Shown here: in pieces, positions 6,350 to 13,279 of the stretch | How the letters are laid out: each line of letters starts with the position of its first letter | Position numbering within the stretch: position 1 is the first letter of the stretch | Source: JBEKSX01 sp049516635 | GTDB lineage: Bacteria > Bacteroidota > Ignavibacteria > Tepidaquicellales > OLB5 | Direction: 5' to 3' | Assembly (NCBI GenBank): GCA_049516635.1 | Contig: JBEKSX010000034.1 | Location: 1 to 28,055 of the forward strand | Length of the DNA stretch: 28,055 bases | The notes under the pieces: model-generated | What the model saw: the letters and a program-made list of their open reading frames with translations, nothing else | Told to the model about the DNA's origin: nothing | Database searches by the model: none | Position numbers and translations under genes: made by a program

Positions 6350-6901
6350 TTAAATCTTTCTTTCCCAGTCGGTTGAAACTTCAATTAAGGTTTTATTATC
6401 AAGAAAATAATTTCTAGCACTCGAATAAGGCCATTTGGTTATTTCATCTACCAACCCTGCTTTCACAGGATTATTATGTATATAATTTATCTTTTGCTTA
6501 AGAAATTTTCCAGTTACTATTAGCTCGCAATCAAATCTATCCATCCACAGTTTAGCTCCACCAGTATTAGAATTTTCTTTTAGCTTATCAATTAATGTTA
6601 TATTTTCTTTTATCACTGATTTTTTAAATATCTCTTTTGCTGTATATTTTTTAAAGTCACGCATAAAATCTGAAATACTCTCGTTTACTGGCATGTCAAT
6701 AATCAAGTGTATATGATTTGGCATTATGACATAAGCAAACAAAGATGACGAGTGCTCTGCTAGTAAATACTTTAAAGAATTAATTACGATCATTGTAAAG
6801 TTTTCATCTACAGCCAGAATATTTTCAAAATTTGCCACTGTAGTCGTGATGAAATATATATTATCTGTTAATTCTAGCTTTTCTCTATGTCTTCTTGTCA
6901 T
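6350..6901 (-). CDS. REP-associated tyrosine transposase (RAYT)
   Basis: This 183-residue protein belongs to the Y1 HUH endonuclease superfamily (Transposase_17, TnpA-REP). These enzymes nick single-stranded DNA at REP hairpins and are held responsible for REP spread. The HUH motif is His63-Ile-His65 in MPNHIHLIID, and the catalytic tyrosine is probably Tyr140 in INYIHNNPVKAGLV, a hallmark of the RAYT group. The N-terminal MTRRHREKLELTDNIYFITTTV start is typical, and the length is complete. REP palindromes sit within about 60 bp on both sides, so the enzyme and its substrates form one unit. The gene is AT-richer than its neighbours, consistent with separate acquisition. It appears intact. Confidence 0.93.
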   Translation of the reverse strand: MTRRHREKLELTDNIYFITTTVANFENILAVDENFTMIVINSLKYLLAEHSSSLFAYVIMPNHIHLIIDMPVNESISDFMRDFKKYTAKEIFKKSVIKENITLIDKLKENSNTGGAKLWMDRFDCELIVTGKFLKQKINYIHNNPVKAGLVDEITKWPYSSARNYFLDNKTLIEVSTDWERKI

Positions 6902-6915
6902 TATAATCTATAATT

Positions 6916-6932
6916 GACCCCGTAACGGGGTC
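6916..6932. repeat. Hairpin beside the right REP
   Basis: GACCCCG-TAA-CGGGGTC, a perfect 7-bp stem 15 bp upstream of the transposase start and directly before the second REP palindrome. It is part of the flanking module and may also lower readthrough from the permease gene side. Confidence 0.65.
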
Positions 6933-6933
6933 G

Positions 6934-6954
6934 TGTCAGGTCTCAGACCTGACA
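6934..6954. repeat. REP palindrome, right flank of the RAYT gene
   Basis: GTGTCAGGTC-T/C/A-GACCTGACAC: the 10-bp stem with a 3-base loop shares its 9-bp arms (TGTCAGGTC) with the copy at 6290-6312. Only the loop and the outermost pair differ. Confidence 0.85.
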
Positions 6955-6961
6955 CAACTTG

Positions 6962-8386
6962 TTAAATGGTTCTTTTCCTCCTGAACCAGAAATACAACGG
7001 TATCCCTATCACGACCAGCACCAATCCGAACACTGCATTCCTCACATTCTCCTTAAAGCTGAAAATTACGAAGAAAGTAGAGAATAAAACAAACAGGAAC
7101 GGAAGCCACGGGTAACCGATTACCCTGTACGGTCTTTCGGCATCGGGCATTTTTTTACGGAGGACAAACACTCCCCACGCGCCTAGTCCGTAAAATATCC
7201 ATGAAACAAATATAAGCATATCCGTTATCTGGTCAAATGTTCCCGTCATTACTATCAGCGATGACCAAAAACCCTGCACCAGTATTGATACTCCCGGCGT
7301 GCGGTATTTGTGATGGACATCCTCGAGCTTCTTAAAGAACAAGTCATCCTTTGCCATAGCATAATACACTCTCGCCGAAGCAAGTATGGTACCGTTGGTT
7401 GTTCCGAAGGTAGAGATCATAACTGCAACAGCAACGAATGCACCGCCCCAGTTGCCAACCACAGCTTTCATTGCATCAGCTGCAACGAGTGTGGATCTTG
7501 AAATAGCATCAACCGGAAGAACATAAACGTACGCCAGATTTACTACCGTATAAATGAATATGACTAACCCCACCCCTATAATCATTGCTCTTGGAATATT
7601 TCTCTGGGGCTGTTTTATTTCCGAACCCAGATAGGTTATGTTATTCCACCCGTCATACGCCCAGAATGCACCGCTTAAAGCAAGGATAATTGCACCCAGC
7701 AGTGTTCCCGATGGGTATTGAAATGCAGAATTAATGAAAGGTGAAAAATGCGATACATTACCCGTTCCTGCAGCCAAGGCAAATATTACAATGAAAGCTA
7801 TAGCCAACGATTTTAAGATTGTGAAAACGTTATTCACCATTCCTCCGAGAACAACGCCGAAATAATTAACGAGAGAAAGGAACATGATCAGTATCACTGT
7901 TCCCATTTTTAAGCCTATATCCTTCAGTGGATAACAATCGAGCACACTCACCCCAGCAATAGGAACGGAAAACCCCCACGTCTCCCACTGCTGTGAAAAG
8001 TGCGGTGCAGGAAAAAAGTATTCCAGGTAACCCGTAAAAATGTATGCTATGGCGGCTATCGACCCGGTCTGTATAACTGCAAATATCGACCAGCCGTAAA
8101 TGTACCCGGTAAACTTCCCGTACATCTCCCTGAAATAGACATACTGCCCGCCTGCATTGGGAATTAATCCTGTGATTTCAGCGTTAGTTAATGCACCGAT
8201 AAGTGTCATCAATCCTGCAAAAATCCAGATCGCTATCATGATTCCCGGTGCTCCAAGCTCAGCGGACATTGGTGCGGATTTTTTGAATATGCCTGACCCG
8301 ACCATTGCACTTATCACAACCATGATCGCCGTGAACAGCCCGAGCTTTTGCAGAAGGGAAGGATTTTGTTTAATTTTATGTTCCAT
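6962..8386 (-). CDS. APC-family amino-acid permease
   Basis: This is a 474-residue integral membrane transporter of the amino acid-polyamine-organocation superfamily. It has about 12 hydrophobic segments. The first helix carries the unwound substrate-binding motif MVGSGIFK (about residues 28-35), and the IGALTNAEITGLIPNAGGQYVYFREMYG segment is diagnostic for the LAT/SteT-like branch. The family imports or exchanges amino acids such as Ser/Thr or large neutral residues; the substrate cannot be fixed here. The middle of the protein has the expected SGAFWAYDGWNNITYLGSEI helix-6 sequence. It is monocistronic. Its 3' end runs into the REP flank, and its 5' side carries a MITE-like repeat. Confidence 0.93.
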   Translation of the reverse strand: MEHKIKQNPSLLQKLGLFTAIMVVISAMVGSGIFKKSAPMSAELGAPGIMIAIWIFAGLMTLIGALTNAEITGLIPNAGGQYVYFREMYGKFTGYIYGWSIFAVIQTGSIAAIAYIFTGYLEYFFPAPHFSQQWETWGFSVPIAGVSVLDCYPLKDIGLKMGTVILIMFLSLVNYFGVVLGGMVNNVFTILKSLAIAFIVIFALAAGTGNVSHFSPFINSAFQYPSGTLLGAIILALSGAFWAYDGWNNITYLGSEIKQPQRNIPRAMIIGVGLVIFIYTVVNLAYVYVLPVDAISRSTLVAADAMKAVVGNWGGAFVAVAVMISTFGTTNGTILASARVYYAMAKDDLFFKKLEDVHHKYRTPGVSILVQGFWSSLIVMTGTFDQITDMLIFVSWIFYGLGAWGVFVLRKKMPDAERPYRVIGYPWLPFLFVLFSTFFVIFSFKENVRNAVFGLVLVVIGIPLYFWFRRKRTI

Positions 8387-8443
8387 AAATTAAATTAATT
8401 CAGCGAATTACATTCGGTACACAGAAAGTAATGTAAACTACAA

Positions 8444-8523
8444 CTGTCATTCTGAGGGAGCTTGTGACCGAAGAATCCCGTGTTATTTTAACTTGAGATC
8501 CTTCACTCCGTTCAGGATGACAG
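8444..8523. repeat. MITE-like inverted repeat, GTCATTCTGAG family
   Basis: This 80-bp element begins CTGTCATTCTGAGGGAGC and ends TCCGTTCAGGATGACAG. The terminal arms are near-complementary (CTGTCAT-CTGA against its reverse complement), and inner GAAGAATC / GATCCTTC arms also pair, so it folds into one long hairpin. Closely similar GTCATTCTGAG...GAAGAATCT intergenic repeats are widespread in Bacteroidota and other environmental bacteria (recalled, not searched). It encodes nothing and lies between the permease and the SPFH operon. Confidence 0.75.
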
Positions 8524-8626
8524 CCGTTTCAATAGTGTACAAATTATTCTAAAACAATTGTATATTAGTTTATAAGTTATTAATTTTACCAAAATTTTAC
8601 AACTCAAATAATAAAAGGAAAAGCAA

Positions 8627-9625
8627 ATGGGCATAGCATTAGAAATCATCCAGTTCTTCGACGATTCGGGGCGTGAAATGGTTCACCGCGAACCGGCTGA
8701 CGGTTCATCCGATATCAAAATGGGTGCGCAGCTTATCGTTCAGGACGCACAGGCTGCAGTCTTTTACAGGGACGGTAAAGCACTCGACGTCTTCAATGCA
8801 GGAAGGCATACACTAACAACAGAAAATATTCCTATCCTCACAAAACTCCTCTCGCTGCCTTTCGGATTCAAATCTCCTTTCCAGTCAGAGGTATATTTTG
8901 TTTCAATGAAAAAGTTCATCGACCTTAAATGGGGAACAAAATCACCTATCAACTTCCGTGACAGTGAACTGAACTACGTTCAGCTAAGGGCTTCGGGGAA
9001 ATTCTCCATCAGGATAACCGACCCGAGACAGTTCATAATGGAAATTGTAGGGACACAGGGCAAATACACCACTATGGAGATAGAAGACTACCTGCGTGAT
9101 GAGATTGTTTCAAGATTGAATACCGTTCTGGGCAAAAACCTTAAAACAGTTTTCGAGCTCGGTCAATATTATGCCCAGATAGAAACCGCAACCAAAGCTG
9201 AAGTGACGGATTTCTTCAATTCGATGGGAATTGAGCTTACGGACATCATCATCGTGGGCATAGTGCCGCCGGATGACGTACAGGAAAAGATAAATGAGAG
9301 AAGCTCTATGGCGGCAGTCGGCAATCTGGATCAATACATGAAGTTCAAGACCGCACAGGCAATGGAGGAAGCTGCCAAAAACCAGGCTGGAGGCGGAACC
9401 GCAGGATTAGGTGTAGGGCTTGGCGCAGGTATGACGATGGCGAACATGATGATGGGCTCTATGGGTCAGCAGCAGCAACAAGGGCAACAGGGCGGCGAAC
9501 AGAAGAAAGAATCTTCTGAAGATGTGCTTGCAACGATAGAAAAACTTTCAAAGCTCAAAGAAGCGGGAGCATTAACGGAAGAAGAATTCCAGGCTAAGAA
9601 AAAAGAACTTCTCTCAAAGCTGTAA
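8627..9625 (+). CDS. SPFH-domain protein with C-terminal SHOCT domain (YdjI-like)
   Basis: The 332-residue protein has an SPFH/band-7-like domain over about residues 25-235. It includes the FKSPFQSEVYFVSMKKFIDLKWGT segment that is typical of the 'virion core protein' or YdjI subgroup rather than stomatins. No N-terminal transmembrane helix is visible, so membrane association would be peripheral. A Gly/Met/Gln-rich linker (GQQQQQGQQGGEQ, about residues 280-292) leads to a SHOCT domain (about residues 300-332; KLSKLKEAGALTEEEFQAKK), an oligomerisation motif. In Bacillus, YdjI acts with PspA and the zinc-ribbon YdjG in membrane stress. Here it is the first gene of an operon with three zinc-ribbon genes. 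The start has a good AAGGAAAAG ribosome binding site. Confidence 0.88.
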   Translation: MGIALEIIQFFDDSGREMVHREPADGSSDIKMGAQLIVQDAQAAVFYRDGKALDVFNAGRHTLTTENIPILTKLLSLPFGFKSPFQSEVYFVSMKKFIDLKWGTKSPINFRDSELNYVQLRASGKFSIRITDPRQFIMEIVGTQGKYTTMEIEDYLRDEIVSRLNTVLGKNLKTVFELGQYYAQIETATKAEVTDFFNSMGIELTDIIIVGIVPPDDVQEKINERSSMAAVGNLDQYMKFKTAQAMEEAAKNQAGGGTAGLGVGLGAGMTMANMMMGSMGQQQQQGQQGGEQKKESSEDVLATIEKLSKLKEAGALTEEEFQAKKKELLSKL

Positions 9626-9660
9626 TAATTATTATACCAAATAATTTAACTTTTTAGCAT

Positions 9661-10455
9661 ATGCAAATTAAATGCACGCAATGCGGTGCCGACGTCGATG
9701 TACAGCAGGACGAAACCTTTATCGAATGCCCGTACTGCAACTCTTCGCTTTTTCTCGATAAAAGGAAAGTCGTGTTCCATTATGTAATTGCCAATAACTT
9801 CAAACCTAACGAAGCTGAGGGCAACCTGAAAAGATGGATGGCAGGCAACCACACCGTTAAGGACCTCGATAAAAAATCACAGATAGCTAAAACCAGTTTC
9901 TATTATTTCCCTGTATGGTATTTCAAGACGAAAGATACATCGGGAGATAAAATATATATACAGCCCGCCGCTTCCACATCTGTATCGGAGATAAAAAAGA
10001 TTAACATACCCGCGGGTTCATTGAAGTTTTACGAAAAGACACAGTATAATGAAAATGAAATGGTGGAACCGGATGTCCTGTATGATTCAGCTCAAAAATG
10101 GCTTCAGGATTCCGGTGTTGACCTCAATACTGTAAGCGAGGCTGCTCTTGTTCACATACCGTTTTACCAGTTCTATTATTATTTTAATAACCACACATAT
10201 ACATCGCTGGTAGAAGCTTCATCCGGTGAGGTCTATGCAAATATATATCCCGCAAAGAGTGAAGCTCCCTTCAGGATATTGTTCGGATTAAGCATTGCGG
10301 CATTTGTTATAACAAGCATAATATGCTTTATTCTTGCTTTTGCGGTAACACGCACAGATGCTCTTTTCTATGGAGAGGTATTTAAAATATTCGCTTATGC
10401 AATCGTATCAATACCGCTCATAGTCATGGCTTACTTCGTAGCGAAGAAAGTATGA
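9661..10455 (+). CDS. Zinc-ribbon protein with two C-terminal membrane helices (first of three)
   Basis: The N-terminus is a rubredoxin-type zinc ribbon, with Cys5-x2-Cys8 and Cys23-x2-Cys26. A soluble beta-rich middle follows, with two motifs of the form hydrophobic-Pro-aromatic-aromatic: YYFPVWYFK at about residue 81 and VHIPFYQFYYYFNNHTY at about 164-180, the second leading into SGEVY. Two hydrophobic helices (about residues 198-223 and 238-260) end the protein. This order (ribbon, repeated PFW-type beta module, membrane hairpin) is shared with the next gene and recalls Bacillus YdjG-like proteins. It lies 35 bp after the SPFH gene. A role as membrane partner or receptor for the SPFH assembly is inference; no catalytic motif is seen. 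Confidence 0.75.
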   Translation: MQIKCTQCGADVDVQQDETFIECPYCNSSLFLDKRKVVFHYVIANNFKPNEAEGNLKRWMAGNHTVKDLDKKSQIAKTSFYYFPVWYFKTKDTSGDKIYIQPAASTSVSEIKKINIPAGSLKFYEKTQYNENEMVEPDVLYDSAQKWLQDSGVDLNTVSEAALVHIPFYQFYYYFNNHTYTSLVEASSGEVYANIYPAKSEAPFRILFGLSIAAFVITSIICFILAFAVTRTDALFYGEVFKIFAYAIVSIPLIVMAYFVAKKV

Positions 10456-10533
10456 TGAAATATAGTGGATATTTAACAGGTTTAATAAAACTTTAATAAA
10501 TAATTTCGAAAGTAAAAATTATTTACATTAACA

Positions 10534-11613
10534 TTGGCAGATAAAATTTTAAAAGGGGTAACCTGTCCCGCATGCGGCGGTGAACAGGATCTGAGGGAAG
10601 GCGTTAAAACCTTCAATTGCAAATACTGCGGTTCACTTCTTGTAACGCATGGTGCTGACGGTACAATAAAGTATTTTGTTCCTAACAAGGTCCAGCGGAA
10701 CATCGCCATTCAGAACGCCTTCAACTGGCTCGGCAAAGGATTGAACAAAGCACGGGGCTTGAAAACAGGGTCAAAGCTTGACGATGCATTCCTGGTATAC
10801 ATTCCCTACTGGCGCGTAAGAGCTGATGTGATAGGATGGATATTCGGGAAAGAGAAAAAAACAAGGACCGTAGGCAACACCACAGAGACATACTACGAGG
10901 ACGTCGAAAAGAAAATACTTCAGACCTATGACAGGACTTACCCTGCGTGCGATATTGCAGAGCTCGGGGTACGGCAGGTGAACCTTGCCGGTGACACTAT
11001 GATGCCGGTCAATTTCGAACAACTGCAATCCGAAGGAATGCTGTTCAACATTGTTTCATCCGAAAAAGAAGTTACAGACCACGCCGAGTCAGAATTTGTC
11101 CAGGAAGCAGTCGATTCGGCACGTGTAGATGAGATAACGTTCCAGCACAGCGACCTTGTAAGACCTGATGTGAGCGTCGTCTATTACCCTATGTGGGTTG
11201 TAAGATATGCTTTCCAGGGAAGAACCTACCAGGTTGTGGTAGCGGGCGATAACGGTACTATCTGCTACGGCAAAGCCCCCGGTAATAACTTATATAGAGC
11301 GGTTGTGGGTATATTCGGAGCTGCACTTGGTTCATTCTTAGTTACATTATTCGGTGCATTCGGTATTGCCGGCGGTAAAAGCAGCGGTAAAGCTGCTTTA
11401 GTTATTTACATTTTCGCATTTATTTTTGGCATTGCTTCGATGACATGGGCTTATAAAAAATTCAGGTACGGCGGTGAGGTGGAAGAAGGTACGGGTATCG
11501 TCAAAGAGGCAAAGAAACAATCGGTAAAAACATCAGCAGTAAAATCAGTAGCCGGTTCATTCGGCAAAATAGCGGTATTCGACATTGCATCTGATATACT
11601 GGGAGACAGCTAA
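10534..11613 (+). CDS. Zinc-ribbon protein with two C-terminal membrane helices (second of three)
   Basis: The 359-residue product starts at TTG 10534, which places the ribbon near the N-terminus as in its paralogues. Zinc ligands are Cys11-x2-Cys14 and Cys29-x2-Cys32. Two beta modules carry the signature LVYIPYWRVRAD (about residue 87) and VSVVYYPMWVVRYAFQGRTY (about 212-231), followed by VAGDNGTICYGKAPG, a strand-turn typical of this repeat. Two membrane helices cover about residues 252-275 and 283-308. A basic tail and a short C-terminal helix remain on the far side. It is longer than the preceding paralogue by an insert in the middle region (KEKKTRTVGNTTETYYEDV). It is the third gene of the SPFH operon, 78 bp after the previous gene. 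Function unknown. Confidence 0.75.
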   Translation: MADKILKGVTCPACGGEQDLREGVKTFNCKYCGSLLVTHGADGTIKYFVPNKVQRNIAIQNAFNWLGKGLNKARGLKTGSKLDDAFLVYIPYWRVRADVIGWIFGKEKKTRTVGNTTETYYEDVEKKILQTYDRTYPACDIAELGVRQVNLAGDTMMPVNFEQLQSEGMLFNIVSSEKEVTDHAESEFVQEAVDSARVDEITFQHSDLVRPDVSVVYYPMWVVRYAFQGRTYQVVVAGDNGTICYGKAPGNNLYRAVVGIFGAALGSFLVTLFGAFGIAGGKSSGKAALVIYIFAFIFGIASMTWAYKKFRYGGEVEEGTGIVKEAKKQSVKTSAVKSVAGSFGKIAVFDIASDILGDS

Positions 11614-11659
11614 GAAATAAGGTAAGATAAATCAAGCAATAATTTATTTAAAATAATAA

Positions 11660-12268
11660 ATGGAAGATTTTAAAATAACGGCATTAAAATGTAAGTCATG
11701 CGACAGCGGGTTAACAGTAGAGGTTAATGATAAAGTTGTTTACTGCTCAAGCTGCGGCAACGGATATGAAATTGTAAATGATGAGCTTGTACCGATGGAA
11801 ATAAACTTTGCAAAACCATTAGTAGCGGGACAGGGTGAGGTTGTGTATAAACCGTTCTGGCTTCTGGACATTTATGTAAAGATACTTTCCAGGGATTCTT
11901 CCGGCGGATGGGTTTCCAATCTATTCGGAAGCTCGAACAAGACGGAAGGAGATTTCGTTTTCTACGTTCCTGCTTTCTGGCTTACGATAGATTCCGTAAA
12001 AAGCATCGGCGGAACCTTTACGATGAAAAATCCCGTAGCTTCTCCGCAGAAGTATAACGTGAAAATGAGCGGATTCAACTTTTCCAAAGAAGATGCACGA
12101 AAGATAGCTGAATTTATTTTTCTCTCGATAGAAGCTGAAAGGTCTGATACAATTAGGGATATACAGTACGAAATGAACGTTAAATCCACGCAGGTTCTTG
12201 GTATTCCCTTTTACAAATTGTCCAACGGCAGATGGAAGGATGCCGTTCTCGGAATAGAAGTGCAGTGA
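11660..12268 (+). CDS. Zinc-ribbon protein without membrane helices (third of three)
   Basis: The 202-residue protein opens with a zinc ribbon (Cys11-x2-Cys14, Cys29-x2-Cys32). It continues with the same type of Pro-aromatic modules as its two upstream neighbours: VVYKPFWLLDIYVK at about residue 54, FVFYVPAFWLTID at about 94, and a closing LGIPFYKLSNGRWKDAVLG. Unlike them it ends without any hydrophobic helix, so it should be soluble and may act as the cytoplasmic member of the set. It is 46 bp downstream of the second paralogue, and a strong hairpin follows its stop, marking the operon end. I cannot assign an activity. Confidence 0.7.
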   Translation: MEDFKITALKCKSCDSGLTVEVNDKVVYCSSCGNGYEIVNDELVPMEINFAKPLVAGQGEVVYKPFWLLDIYVKILSRDSSGGWVSNLFGSSNKTEGDFVFYVPAFWLTIDSVKSIGGTFTMKNPVASPQKYNVKMSGFNFSKEDARKIAEFIFLSIEAERSDTIRDIQYEMNVKSTQVLGIPFYKLSNGRWKDAVLGIEVQ

Positions 12269-12274
12269 GTTTTT

Positions 12275-12296
12275 ACAAGGGAGCAAGCTCCCTTGT
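12275..12296. terminator. Hairpin ending the SPFH/zinc-ribbon operon
   Basis: ACAAGGGAGC (12275-12284) and GCTCCCTTGT (12287-12296) form a 10-bp stem (in practice 9 with a 4-base loop). It sits between converging genes and carries no long T-run. Its stem sequence CAAGGGAG is the same as in the hairpin at 1885-1910. Confidence 0.6.
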
Positions 12297-12339
12297 TCAG
12301 TTCTCCATTCGAATTTTGAAAAAGGAGGCCATCCCTTTC

Positions 12340-13170
12340 TCAATTAAATATCACATCCGGATATTCGAACTTCAGCCCCAACTCCTTCATGAAAGTTAAC
12401 ACTGCTATCTGTTGAAGTTTTATCCTATCTTCCAACGTAAACCCGCGGTAGGTTTCAATCGTGTACGAATTAACCTTTAGCTTAGCGATAAAATTATCCA
12501 TCGAGCTGTGCTCGTTGTATCCATAATAATGAACATGAAACCTATAATCGGATCTGGGTATAATTTCATTCATATCATTAAAAGCACTCTCAAGAAGCGA
12601 GCTAAACGGCTTCTGGTTTGTAATTATTATCTGCCCGTAAGCACTCATGGAGTCGTTCTGGAACTCCGTATCATATTTGTTCATAGCTTCGTGCAGGTTT
12701 ATGACTAGATCCGGCTTAATAGAATCTACAAGCCACATAAGCTCATAGGCGAGCCGGTATTCGTATATATCGGAGCCTATATCGCCCGGGAAAACATGGT
12801 TGAGATCGATATTGATGTAACGCCTGTTCATATTGCACGCCTGGATATTAAGGCGCGGAATTATTATCAGCGTGCCTTCCTGTAGATTGATATTTTTTAT
12901 AATGGTGTCACAAGCCATGTAGCCCGCTACCTCATCACCGTGCATACCTCCGTGAACCAGTATTTTAGGGTTCTCTGTCTTCCCCAGCAGTGCATAATAA
13001 GGTGTTTCATAGACATCGTGATAACCTAAAGTATATTCTTTGATGAGATGATAATACTTTTCACTGGACTTTGTAGTATCACCGGGGTTATAGTTTCTAT
13101 GTCCGGCGAAGATGGAAGCTTGAAAAATGAAGATTAGGAATAATGGGATGAAGAATTTTCTATGTTGCAA
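12340..13170 (-). CDS. Secreted succinylglutamate desuccinylase/aspartoacylase-like zinc carboxypeptidase
   Basis: This 276-residue protein has an N-terminal signal sequence (FFIPLFLIFIFQASIFAG) and then an M14-type fold. Zinc ligands are His77 and Glu80 in HGGMHGDE and His160 in VINLHE; Glu239 in YTIETYRG is the probable catalytic base. The DLNHVFPG motif (about residues 122-129) matches the DLNRxFPG substrate-site motif of the AstE/AspA family. Family members hydrolyse amide bonds of acylated amino acids or peptides. The signal peptide points to a periplasmic or extracellular substrate rather than cytoplasmic N-acetylaspartate. It follows ggt on the same strand after 109 bp; both are exported enzymes acting on amino-acid amide bonds, so a shared peptide-scavenging role is possible. 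Confidence 0.85.
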   Translation of the reverse strand: MQHRKFFIPLFLIFIFQASIFAGHRNYNPGDTTKSSEKYYHLIKEYTLGYHDVYETPYYALLGKTENPKILVHGGMHGDEVAGYMACDTIIKNINLQEGTLIIIPRLNIQACNMNRRYINIDLNHVFPGDIGSDIYEYRLAYELMWLVDSIKPDLVINLHEAMNKYDTEFQNDSMSAYGQIIITNQKPFSSLLESAFNDMNEIIPRSDYRFHVHYYGYNEHSSMDNFIAKLKVNSYTIETYRGFTLEDRIKLQQIAVLTFMKELGLKFEYPDVIFN

Positions 13171-13279
13171 TGGTTAGAAAAAAATTATGTTTATAGTTAA
13201 AATTAATAAATACAGTATCTTAAACACGATAATAATTCCAGTGGTTCCCTTAATTCCTTGATCTCATCAATAATTATTT

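Larger units (their letters stand above)
6290..6958. mobile_element. REPtron-like unit: RAYT gene flanked by REP palindromes
   Basis: The transposase gene is bracketed by inverted-repeat modules. On the left are the REP (6290-6312) and a secondary hairpin (6313-6330). On the right are a GACCCCG-TAA-CGGGGTC hairpin (6916-6932) and the second REP (6934-6954). I see no target-site duplication, as expected for HUH elements. The boundaries given are those of the palindromes. Confidence 0.75.
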
